Positions 41,420 to 52,000 of a stretch of 64,000 nucleotides of DNA are shown here, in pieces. The position numbers and the translations under genes are program-made. The notes beneath the pieces are model-generated. The model worked only from the letters and a program-made list of their open reading frames with translations. It was not told the DNA's origin and did no database searches. Numbering within the stretch: the stretch's first letter is position 1; each line of letters opens with the position of its first letter. Source of the stretch: Hydractinia symbiolongicarpus (taxonomy: Eukaryota; Cnidaria; Hydrozoa; Anthoathecata; Hydractiniidae); NCBI RefSeq assembly GCF_029227915.1, contig NC_079883.1:23620001-23684000 (forward strand). The letters are read 5' to 3'.

Positions 41420-43639
41420 GAAGGTCTTTAGTGTAACAAAAATGCTATCAAACAATCTCCCATACAGATTAAGTTGCAAATTAATGTACAGGTCAATTTA
41501 ATGGGGTGGAGCAGCCAAATCTTAAACATTTGAAATATTTTAAAAATCACGCAGTTCGGGAAAATGTATTATTGAAGTTTCTGTTGTAATTTTTATCAAG
41601 TTAATATCTAGTAATATTTTAGTCTTTATTTTACGTATATTGAAGCACGTTGATTAGACGTAGTATACAATTTTTTTTTATTAATTCACACGTTACTTAT
41701 TTTATTAGAAGTATTTTTATTTTAATATATTCTTACTGTCTAGAATCATTAGGAATTACTTGCAGCAGTGAAAGAATTAATTTAAAATTTATGATCAATT
41801 TATGATTTTTAAATAGCCATACGCTTTTTATTTTTTAAATTGAGCAGAAAAGTTAAAGACTTTGTTGGTTTTAATATTTTTTGTTTAAAGAATGCATGAA
41901 ACTAGGCAGTATTTTTGTGTAGACAATATATGAAACGAATCAGTATTTTTTAGGCTAAACAATATATAAAATGAACTGTATACGTCCATTTTTTATTTTT
42001 GACAAGATTTTTGATTGAATTTTCATCAGCTAAGACTTTTGTCGAGCGTTATGTTAAAATTATTTTATAAAAGTTCTAACTCAGCCAGTCGCCGAAATGA
42101 AGCCACGCCAAAATGTCTCTCTGAAGGTGGCAGTTACCCTTTTGTAATCGTAAAAAAATTATGTGAAAACGCATAGGCCAACGGTTGGCGTTTAAAAAAT
42201 CGGCGTGGGTATTCTCCAGGTACCGGCAGAATAAGTGGGGTTCTTATTCTGCCGGTATTTGTTCTACTTACACATACATACTTGCAGAATACAAGAGATT
42301 TATTCTGCCAGCAGTATAGGACCATTCAATTATGCCAACATCTCCGTCAGAATATTTGAGACAAATATATTTGTTAATTGAAAATATTACTTCTAGAAAA
42401 ATAAAAGAACGCAATTAATTTGTTGGGTAAAGTGAATTACACGAAAGTCGATCTAATGGCGTTGAAAAAGTTTATGATCATTAAGGACAAAAACAACAAT
42501 TTAATCATCTTAAATATCATATTGGGCATCTCAATATAACTGAAAATAACAGAAAAGTTCCCCTATATATGAATATTCATGATTTATTCAATATAAGTAC
42601 TTACCTTGGCTCTATCCCAAACTTTCTAACAAAATAAACTTCAAACCATTTAAACTAGCTAGCTAATTATCTTCTTAAAGCTAGTAATAGAGCATTTTTT
42701 AATACACCTCCTCGTGTTGTTTCTACTCCTTCGTCAAAACAAATTTCGATTTATTGACATTTAATATATTTAATAGCCCGCACTTTATTTCACTGCCAAA
42801 AAGAATACCCAAGGAAAGTTTTTCGTTTTTTTAGAAAATAAAAATAAAAAATTAGAAAATTCATCATAAATAATGAATTATTCAAAACAGGTTGTCTAGA
42901 CGTCTATGTGGATGTAAAGTGTGTATAATGTCTTGCACTTTGACCTTTTGATTAGTCCGTTACTTCGGAAATTGCGGAGATTAAGCTTATTGAATCGTTT
43001 CGCAGGCCTTACATGGTCAGAGCAGGTGAGGTTTCCTGTTTTTGTTGTGACCAAACTTTAATTATATTCTAATTTTTCACATTTTACTCTTATTGTATTA
43101 TGAAAAATGTTTCTCTGAGTGCAATGGTTAATGCTTTTTTAGCATGCCACTGGTTCATGCAGAAATAATCTGCAAAAAGAATAACAGCATATGCTAGGCA
43201 GCTTTGACATATGTGGCGTGAAACTAACTGTAAGAAGGATTGAGGTATCTGAGAAACAAGAAAAAGTCCAAAAGTAGGGCTTGAGAGTTTTACTGTGAGT
43301 TACATTTTTGAGCAACTCGAGGCGTGTATTTCAATAAACTTATGGATTTTGCTAAAACAGAGCTGCTTTAAATTATCATGACAAACACCTGTAAATTTAA
43401 CTTCAAGGTTTAAACATATTTGGGAAGTTACATGTTTATGTAAGCATAACGGTTATAAGAATATTAAGGCTCAGATGGGGGAACTTTTTAAGCATATTAT
43501 CGAGCCTTGGTGGTTAATCCTTTTGATGTGTGGTTTCTCTTGCGTTGTGGGTAATTTAATTAGACACTAGTCGCTTAACCCAAGGAAAGATCCACTTGGG
43601 CAAAAGAACAATACAAAAGAAATATCACTTGAATTTTGT

Positions 43640-43830
43640 TGACGTCAGCAACGACCCGTCACCTTACAGGATTTTTACCACGGAATTGCCCAATCTGTTC
43701 TGAAACGGGTAGATTGACCCGGGTTTAGAAAATTGGTCCCTGGTTACAATCGCAGAAAATTACGTCACTTATCTCCACCCGTTTTCAAGATATTTAGCGT
43801 TAAACTTTAAAGTGCAATGCAACGGCTTCA
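43640..43830 (+). repeat. Dispersed repeat family A, copy 2
   Basis: Contains TCTGTTCTGAAACGGGTAGA, TTTAGAAAATTGGTCCCTGG and TTACGTCACTTATCTCC, matching the order of words in copies at 12.9, 44.7 and (inverted) 52.5 kb. Confidence 0.55.
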
Positions 43831-44619
43831 CTAATCATAATACACCTTTCCCGAATTCGTTTTCTTTGATGCACCGCAGCAATTTCTCAACTTTTTCAAA
43901 CAAAATGAAGGTGATTTTTGAAATCCTAAAAACTTAATAAAATGTGACATCTCAAATTCATACAGCAAACAAACAACTTGCTACAACAGGTTTTTTAACT
44001 TTGTGCTCATTGATCGTAGTACAAGTCAAAAAGAAGGAAAACTTGACCGTACCATTAAACCAAAAAATAGCTTTTTCACATATGAGGCCATTCTTAAACC
44101 ATAAAACTTTGCACATGCCAAGATATCATCAAGAGTATAAGTCCACACTGGTTAAAAGTTTTAATATTCAAGAAATTTGCAAGATATCTCAAGCAATAAT
44201 TTATGCTTACTTACCTAACTTACTTACATCATCAATGATGATGTCATAAGGCCAGCTGGAAATCTTTGAAGCTCAATACCTTGAGAACGAAAACAAAATT
44301 AAAAAAATTCCAAAAAGCTTGATAAACAACTTTTTATTCTACATAACATACAAAAAAATCATTTTTAAGGCAGGAATCCCTTTAAGTTAAAAATTTATAC
44401 ACACCAATTCTATGATGCTGAATATCATCTTAAAGTCTTCAAAATATCATTGATTGTTGACTTTTAGATCATATTCAGCATCAAAATTATAAAAAACATT
44501 AATGTCTTAGTGTCGACAAATAGTTAATTTATCGACAAACAAATAAGACACTCTTTTGTGATGATGTTAGCAATGACCCATTGATAACCAAAATCTTTTT
44601 TTCAGAAATTTATTTACCC

Positions 44620-44900
44620 CTTGCCTTTACTTTCTTATGTAGAGCTTGAAACGCTAATCTTGAATTTTTTTTATGATTGTGTGCTTTTTGACAAACGGTT
44701 GAAGAGATTGGGGTTTAAAAGTATTTCAATGACGTCATGAATCTGTCTGTTTCAAAACGGATGGGTTGACCGAACTTTAGGAAATTAGTCCTATTTTGGT
44801 CCCAGGTGGTTCTTAGTTACCCACGCAGGAGATGACGTCAGCTATTTCCGCTCCTTTTCAAGTTATTCGGCCTTAAACTCATAAGTTCGCTGCAAGGGTT
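44620..44900 (+). repeat. Dispersed repeat family A, copy 3 (longest)
   Basis: Begins near TATGTAGAGCTTGAAACGC and runs through ATGACGTCATGAATCTGTCT, GGTTGACCGAACTTTAGGAA and GGTCCCAGGTGGTTCTTAGT. It shares its 5' part (AGAGCTTGAA) with the inverted copy at 52.4-52.7 kb. Confidence 0.55.
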
Positions 44901-45420
44901 TTTTTTATAATATTTTAATATCTGTAATGACTTAATGTTTAATAGCTGATAGACAAATTGGACTTATTTTTCGTTTCGTATTATAACAGACTATTTAATA
45001 AGACTTGTTTAATAAGAATCCACTTAAACAAAAAGATCCGTCATTTGAATTTTCTGTTACCCACTTAGACCGGAAGCTCTAACGGCGTCTTATTGCCGAA
45101 ACGCCTGATTTGTTACACTCTTTCGATACAGATGACGTGATGGTTTTTGGTTCCACTGTTCGCTGAAAGGTATGACTGTTCATTAATTGTTTAGCAGATG
45201 CGAACATAGATTTATGTAAGGAGATGACACCTTCATACTCAATCTGCATTATTTGGTCAATTATCCCCAAGTCTTAAGAACGCACAAAAGAAACTTTTAA
45301 AAATAAAAATAAGATTTTAAAGTAATTAAGAAGTCTAGACTATTATGATCCTTGCCACTCAAAGCACTAAAATAAGACCCAAGTCATGAAGCTTCTATCT
45401 ATTTTTTTAATACAAAAAAT

Positions 45421-45544
45421 CAACCTCGTCCCCAGGCCCATTTTTCTCTTTTTGACGATCTCGGACGGCGAGAAGAAATGAAATCATTTCTTCGCGCCGT
45501 CTCGGATATCAAAAAAGCGAAAAATTGCCCTGGGAACGAGGTTG
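45421..45544. mobile_element. 124-bp near-palindromic MITE, CAACCTCG family
   Basis: Ends CAACCTCGTCCCCAGGCCC and GCCCTGGGAACGAGGTTG are inverted repeats. The interior is also palindromic: GATCTCGGACGGCGAGAAGA is mirrored by TTCTTCGCGCCGTCTCGG. The whole element can therefore fold into one long hairpin. It shares its arms with the 58-bp element at 9995-10052. No target duplication is seen at its edges. Confidence 0.7.
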
Positions 45545-45670
45545 AAGGTAACCTAATTCATTATTTTTCTAAAACAGCACTTTTCATGACAACCTAGTCC
45601 TCAGGATTTTTAGCGGACCAACTGTTTTTTCCCGGCTGTTTAAGGGTTAAATTTCATAATTAAACAAGTC

Positions 45671-45708
45671 CGCGGAATTCAACGGGACGGTTCCCGTTGA
45701 ATTCCGCG
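45671..45708. repeat. Perfect 17-bp inverted repeat (hairpin) with 4-nt loop
   Basis: CGCGGAATTCAACGGGA, loop CGGT, TCCCGTTGAATTCCGCG. It is GC-rich relative to its surroundings and lies about 310 bp upstream of the TIMM50 start. It may be a MITE core or a regulatory palindrome; the sequence alone does not say. Confidence 0.85.
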
Positions 45709-46020
45709 CAACATCTTCATTATGATTCATTTAGTGACGCTTAGGAGAAGAGAGGAGAGGGGGAACTCATAACATTTATAACATCACTTAGTTGAGTGCG
45801 TGATATTAACGAGAGGGGTGCTTAATATAAGACAGGAACAAAAAAAGTAAAAGAAAAAACTGTTGCGACTTTTTGATCCGAAAGGTTCCGTTGCAGCAGG
45901 AAGAGTCAAAAATCGCGAGAAAATCACGATTTTTTCAGCCCCCAGGGGGCTTCCTCGTCTGGGAAACCAGGGCACGTACACAATCCTGTTTTCTAATGCG
46001 TCCGCATATATTTTTGCACA

Positions 46021-49000
46021 ATGGCGGCTGTCGCATGTGCAAAAAACGCAAAAAACAGTCTTTTTCTGAGATTTATAATTAAAAATCCTTGTAGTGAATG
46101 CACTGCTTATAACGGTATAATAAGAAGAAATCTTACAAGCATTTGCAGCAGAAATGTGAACAAATTACGTTTTTTTCAAAATCGTTTTCTCAACAAAAGA
46201 GTTCAAGTAGTGAATTATTATGTAAAAAAGAAGGAAAAGTCAACTGGGCCCTCATCAGCTGTGTGGGCTGCTTTAGGTGGTGTGACATGTGGGTTATTGA
46301 TAAGTGCTATTGCATATTTAGGTAATCCAATTATTTTTATAGCTAGCTAGTTAGATTAGTTCTGTTTATTTTTACGTTGGGTCATTAGATTGCCCCCCCC
46401 CCCCCCCCCCCCGGCAGGTAAAAATTAACCCCTGGATTGGTGTACAGTACAGTCCAGATGTAAGCGTACGCGTACGCTCAAGTTTCACACCTTTTTCTTG
46501 GAGGCGGTAGTTGTTTGTCTTTTGTTCTTATTAATTATCTTGCGAGTCTTGTAAGTCATTAACTTGCGCTTAATAAACAAAAGATTATTGAAGTAAAAAT
46601 AGCTTATTATAACTGCGCGTAACTATTGTTAAATAGTGTTAACATAACTATTCCCAATGCATAATTGCAAATGTTTTCAACTCTATCAATGTGACACGAC
46701 GAGCCATTGTTTAATAGTTTTTTAAATAAAAGTTCTGCGTGGAAACTAAATAAACTAGCAAGAAGGCATTGTGGGTTGCGCGGGTTAAATAAAGCTTTTA
46801 AGCAATAGAAATTATTATATTTTAACAAAGATTGAAACTTTAATTTTGATAGAAAAGCTGTTTTAGATCGTGTTTTAGAAGTTTAAGACTGAACAAGAAG
46901 CCCTGGGGGCTCTAAGAATTTCCGCACGCTACCAAAATATTTGATGAAAACCTGCTAATTCGTTGTGTTATTGTGCCAAACATTCGAAGGGGCTTGGTGC
47001 ATGAACCTCTGAAGATAAAGCCCATCAGTGACATTATATCTTACAACAAACGCAAACAAAACGAAACATGTCATAATAAACTCACATTTTAAAAGAAATT
47101 GCTAACAAAAAATACAGCCTATCATTCATGGTTGAAAGTCTTGCGATTGAGACGTTTATGGTCTTAAACGGCATTAGTTGACAAAAAATCAAAATTTTGA
47201 TGTAACCATCATTTTCAGCATACTTTTTTTATTAACTGTGTCAATTTTTGTCGAAAATAAAGCAGTTTTAATTTTTGGATAAATTTTGGCCTGAAATGAC
47301 ATTTATATAGGTGACAAAAAATCAAACTTTTGTACCATCATCATTTTCAGCATACTTTATTTGTTAACCGTGCTAGATTTAGCCGAAAATGAAGTGGTTT
47401 TAATTTTTGGACCAATTTTGGTCTAAAATGGCATTTAGGTGACAAAAATCAAAATTTTGATGTCACCATTATGTTCAGCATACTTTTTTTGTTAACTTTG
47501 CCAATTTTTGTTGGAAATGAAGTAGTTTTAATTTTTGGACCAATTTTGGCCTAAAATGGCATTTAGGTGACAAAAATCAAAATTTTGATGTCACCATTAT
47601 GTCAGCATACTTTTTTTGTTAACTTTGCCAATTTTTGTTGAAAATGAAGTAGTTTTAATTTTTGGACCAATTTTGGCCTAAAATGACATTTAAGGTGGCA
47701 AAAAACCGAAATTTTGATGTCACCATCATGTTCACCATACTTTTTTTGTTAATTGTGCCAAAATTTGTCAAAAATAAAGTAGCTTTAATTTTTGGACCAA
47801 TTTTGGCCTAAAATGACATTTAGGTAACAAGAAATCAAAATTTTGGTGTCACCATCATGTTCAGCATACTTTATTTGTTAACTGTTCCAAATTTTGTTGA
47901 AAATAAAGTAGTTCTAATTTTTGGACCAATTTTGGCCTAAAATGACATTTAGGTGACAAAACTCAAAATTATTATGCCACCATTATGTTCAGCATACTTT
48001 TTTTGTTAACTGTGCCAAATTTTGTCGAAAACAAATACCAATTTTGACCTGAAGCGTCAATACTAGACTTCCCAGTAGTTAAGGAGCTTGGGTACGAAGT
48101 TTACATCTGTGACGGACCAACGTGAAATCCCAGGGTCGATTTTTTCTCAAAAAATGCTCCGAAAGAAAAAAACGACGGTTTTAAAGAATTTCCTACGCCT
48201 TCGGGCGCGGAAATTCAAAAACGATGATAGAGATGTTTTTTTAGATCGCTTTTTAAAAGTTTAAAATCGAAATGCGGCGATGGAAATGTTTTTTTAGATC
48301 GGCTTTTCAAAATTTAAGAACGAAAAGCGGCGATAGAAATGTTTTTTTAGATCTCATTTTAGAAGTTTAAAAACGAAAAATGGCGATAGAAATGTTTTTT
48401 AGATTGCCTTTTCAAAATTTAAGAAGGAAAAGCGGCGATAGAAATGTTTTTTTAGATCGCATTTTAAAAGTTTAAAAAAATATGTTCCACGATAAAGAAA
48501 TACTACTAAAAGTTTTAAAAGTAGCATTAGTTTTTTTTAAATATTTAGATCATTGGATTTGTTGTTTTTAAAAAGAGCTTGTGTTTTTTAAATAAATCGA
48601 GATTAAAATCGCGTTACTATAATTAGTTTCGTTGTTAAAAAAAATAAAAATTCAATGGCCTTCGCGTTTAATTTATTCTCGCGCAGAGTATTGTTTTTAA
48701 ACAATGTTTCTTGCTATGCTTTTGTTTTTAACAGGAAGCAATTATTTTCGCGCAATTTGAAAGGAACTCGCTATCCTATTGTTTTTTTTAATGAAAGCAA
48801 TTATTTTTGCAAGTTGAGCGTACGCGTACGCTTACATCTGGACTGAACTGTAGCTGTTCTACATGGCCCATTTGTCATATATACTCCAACATCTCTCGTA
48901 AACAATGCCATATTAGTTTTCAAAGCCATGAATCACATTGCTCCTGATTACATACGCTCAAAATTTATTTTGGCAAAAAACTGCCACAATAACCAAAAGA

Positions 49001-52000
49001 GGGTGCCGATAAGTCGCCCGGAACCGCCCGTACCTTCCCAAACTCGCCCGGAACATTCCCGAAATGCAATTCCTTGTAACAAACCATGGGGACGATAGTT
49101 GGATAAAGGCGCTTGAAGATAAATGAGTTAATAAAGTTTATATATAAGTTATTTATCAAGTAAATCTTATTTTAAACTATCAAAAAAAGTTCTTTTAAGA
49201 ACTTCACTACCACATAGTAAGTTTATTTGAATTTTTATAGTTTTTTTAATCATTAGTGTCTGTTTTTCTTTTCTTTTTCGGGCATTGTTCGAGTCTCTTC
49301 CGGGTTTTTATTTTCCGGGCAAATACCTGATTTTTTTTTAAAAACGCCGAACTTGCCCGAAAATGGCCGCACTTTTTACGGTGTATGCAGCTTATCGGCA
49401 CCCTTGTATCACCAAACAAGACGAGCTTCAAAAAACAGTTTCACACTTCCCTTGATCAACACGGAATTTGGCAAAAAAGCCTTCCCGTTTGAGTTGCAAA
49501 AGTGTGGAATAATCTTCCAGACCAAGTCACCTGAAATAGAAGTCTGCTTTCGTTTAAGACGTCTATCTCTATTGTAAACAACAAAAGTATAATGCAAAAG
49601 CTGATCTGGCAAACTTATACAACTGAGCACATAATTGTAGAATGATCTCCCTACAATTTAAAAGTAACTTTACCCAGGTAGGAAACCCCATATTCACGCT
49701 AAAAGTGATTTTTCTGTTTAATGTATTTTTGGCAATAAAAAACCTTCTTTCAAAAGAAGCTCACCAAACCACTTACCCTCCAATTAAAATTAATAGCTTT
49801 ATCAAAATTTAAGCAAACTCTTTTCCACAGAAACCACAGTAGTTATTGTCTCTGATTTTATTCTTACCAAGCTAGACCAACAAAACTTTGTTGCTGCTGT
49901 GTTCATTGATCTTAAAAAACCTTTTGACGCTGTTGATCATAAAATTTTGTTAAAAAAAACTATGGAGTTGTGGCATCAGAGTTTCTGCGTTTGAATGGTT
50001 GGAGTCCTACTTAATGGGCTGAATGCAGATCTGAGGCAAGCTTATTTCCTAACAATGGTTTAAAGAAGGAATCAGGCCTTGCCATGAGTCGCGAGCAATT
50101 GCTTGCGCCCGCGTAGTGCTCGCGTAAATGCTTGTTACCATTCTATTGCTCGGTAAATGTTAACATTTTGAGATGACTGTAAATGTTTTTCTCAAGAATT
50201 GATTGGTCTTTTAAGTGAAACTGAAAAGATATTTGGTGTGATTATTTTCCGCCTGAGAGACTAAATGTAAAGTTAGCGAAAAATATGGCAAGCAAAATTG
50301 CTCGCGTAAACACTTTGATGCGAGAAATTAATTGCTTGTGAGGTTATTTGCTTATGGCAAGGCCTGAGGAATCCACAACATGGCAAAGCTATTAAAAAAC
50401 TGACTGGGATAAAAACATTTTATTAACAAAAACAACAATTTAAATACTGACAAAACTGATTTAAAAAAATGAAAAAGGTATAAATGCAATAAAGAAGACA
50501 ATACAGTATATATATAATAAATTAAAAGAGCTTTATTCTTCTTTCTTTTTTTCAACTTAGCGCGCCAACCCGAGCATTTTGGATACGTCTGACCTCAACG
50601 ACAGCTTAGCGCAAATAATTTATATATATCTACAGTATCAAGTACTAATTATCCCTAACTTTTTAAAATTAGTTAGTAATCTAAAAAAGAGACCATGATT
50701 AATTCATTCAGAAAATTAAATAAAGATTACAAATAGTTTCCACAAAAGTTCAAGTTTTTTATGCACACATGGCTATTCTAACCATTCTAATATTTATTGT
50801 GTTATATGTGAGTTGTTTATAGCATGCTCAGAATAAACAAATATTTACCAGAATCATCAACGATTAAATAAAAAAGTTGTGACAACAAAATTTCGTGCCA
50901 TGTATTTGGAACATGAGTGCTCCTCAACAACAAAGGTAGTTGTTAATTCAGAGAACTATTTTTTAAGATTCTTTTTCTCTGAAAGGGTGCAATATTTAGG
51001 CTTATGATCATTTTATAACTTTACAACAGCATGTATATGATCATTTTTTGACAATTTTTTGTATTTTTTTCGTGTCATGGAGCACTCAAAAAGAAATTGA
51101 ACGAAAAACCTTATTTACAACAGTTAAAATTGCATGTGTGAAAAGTGCTAAAAACAAAGCTAACCTCAAAACATATTCCTGTCAGCAGCCAGGATGGAGG
51201 GGTGAATTTCCAAATGAAGACTGGTCCCAACACAAACTTTTAACACCTACTAACTTGGGAGTAAACATTGACAGTTTTTGCATGGCAGAAAACGAAAGAT
51301 GCCATTAAAGGTGATGCTTAAGACTATTTTTAAGGTGTTCAAAAAGCCCTGTGTATTGATTTGATTTTACTATTTTATTGTATATATTTATAACTTTGTT
51401 TTTTTAGGACGTGCAGAAGCTGATGTAAGTTTTTCCTTATATGTTAATTTTTCTGCATCATCTTTTTAAAAATAATACGCTGATATACGTGTTTGTCTAT
51501 AGTGACCTAAATGGATACTGTAAATATTCTAAGCAAGTGAGAAATTAGACCAATGGATTGACATTAATAGCATTTCTAAACTTAAGAAGCCATTATATGC
51601 ACTTTTAAGTTTGAGATTAAATAACCTGAAAATGAATGGAAATTAACCAGTCGATTCACAGGAAGTTATACAGCGTATTACTGATTTATTCCACATCCTC
51701 TACAGGGGATTTCCTGATTGTGCAGAAAAAGTGCTCACATTATTAATATTTAATTATTTTTAACTTTCATGGAAAAGTTGAAAGGAAAATTAGTTCAAGT
51801 TTCTAATCACTGCTTTTATGAAACCTAGTTAAAACATATTATAACAAGTCCAATTATTTAAAAATTTTGTACAAATTTTCGGTGGCTTCTGCACACCATG
51901 ATGACGTAAAATTATATTTTCTAGAAGTTCATAGTTTTATGAAAAAATAAGGCTGTTCCCAGAGGAAAATAGAACTCAATGGAACTATTACATCACTACC

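Larger units (their letters stand above)
41162..46020. other. Sacsin 3' UTR and intergenic region before TIMM50
   Basis: Possible sacsin poly(A) signals are ATTAAA at 41194 and AATAAA at 41414. The stretch around 41290-41430 resembles 43955-44060, so the UTR may include repeat DNA. Dispersed family A occurs at about 43640-43830 and 44620-44900. A large palindromic MITE-like element is at 45421-45544 and a perfect hairpin at 45671-45708. Shorter ORFs, including 43944-44249 and 45079-45270, look non-coding. The TIMM50 promoter should lie at the right end. Confidence 0.5.
46445..48850. mobile_element. 2.4-kb non-autonomous TIR element with TA target duplication
   Basis: The left terminus CAGTACAGTCCAGATGTAAG continues with the palindromic CGTACGCGTACGC. 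The right end (48814-48850) is its inverted copy with one mismatch over 37 bp. A TA dinucleotide flanks each end (46443-46444 and 48851-48852). CAGT ends plus a TA duplication fit a Tc1/mariner-type mechanism. I see no transposase ORF. The interior is mostly two satellites. It inserted next to or inside a retrotransposon fragment, since RT-like coding begins immediately after the right TA. Confidence 0.8.
46322..51407 (+). other. TIMM50: TIMM50 intron 1, rich in mobile elements
   Basis: The donor follows AYL-G and the acceptor (TTTTTTTAG) precedes the 17-nt exon 2. Its contents in order are: poly-C, a 2.4-kb TIR element with satellites, a retrotransposon 3' fragment interrupted by a 405-bp TIR element, and a second RT fragment interrupted by a CAGGCCT MITE. 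The open frame at 51048-51308 is not recognised and lacks support. Confidence 0.85.

Noticed and set aside
51048-51308. 86-codon ORF just before TIMM50 exon 2
   Set aside because: It is not in phase with the TIMM50 exons and has no recognisable domain.
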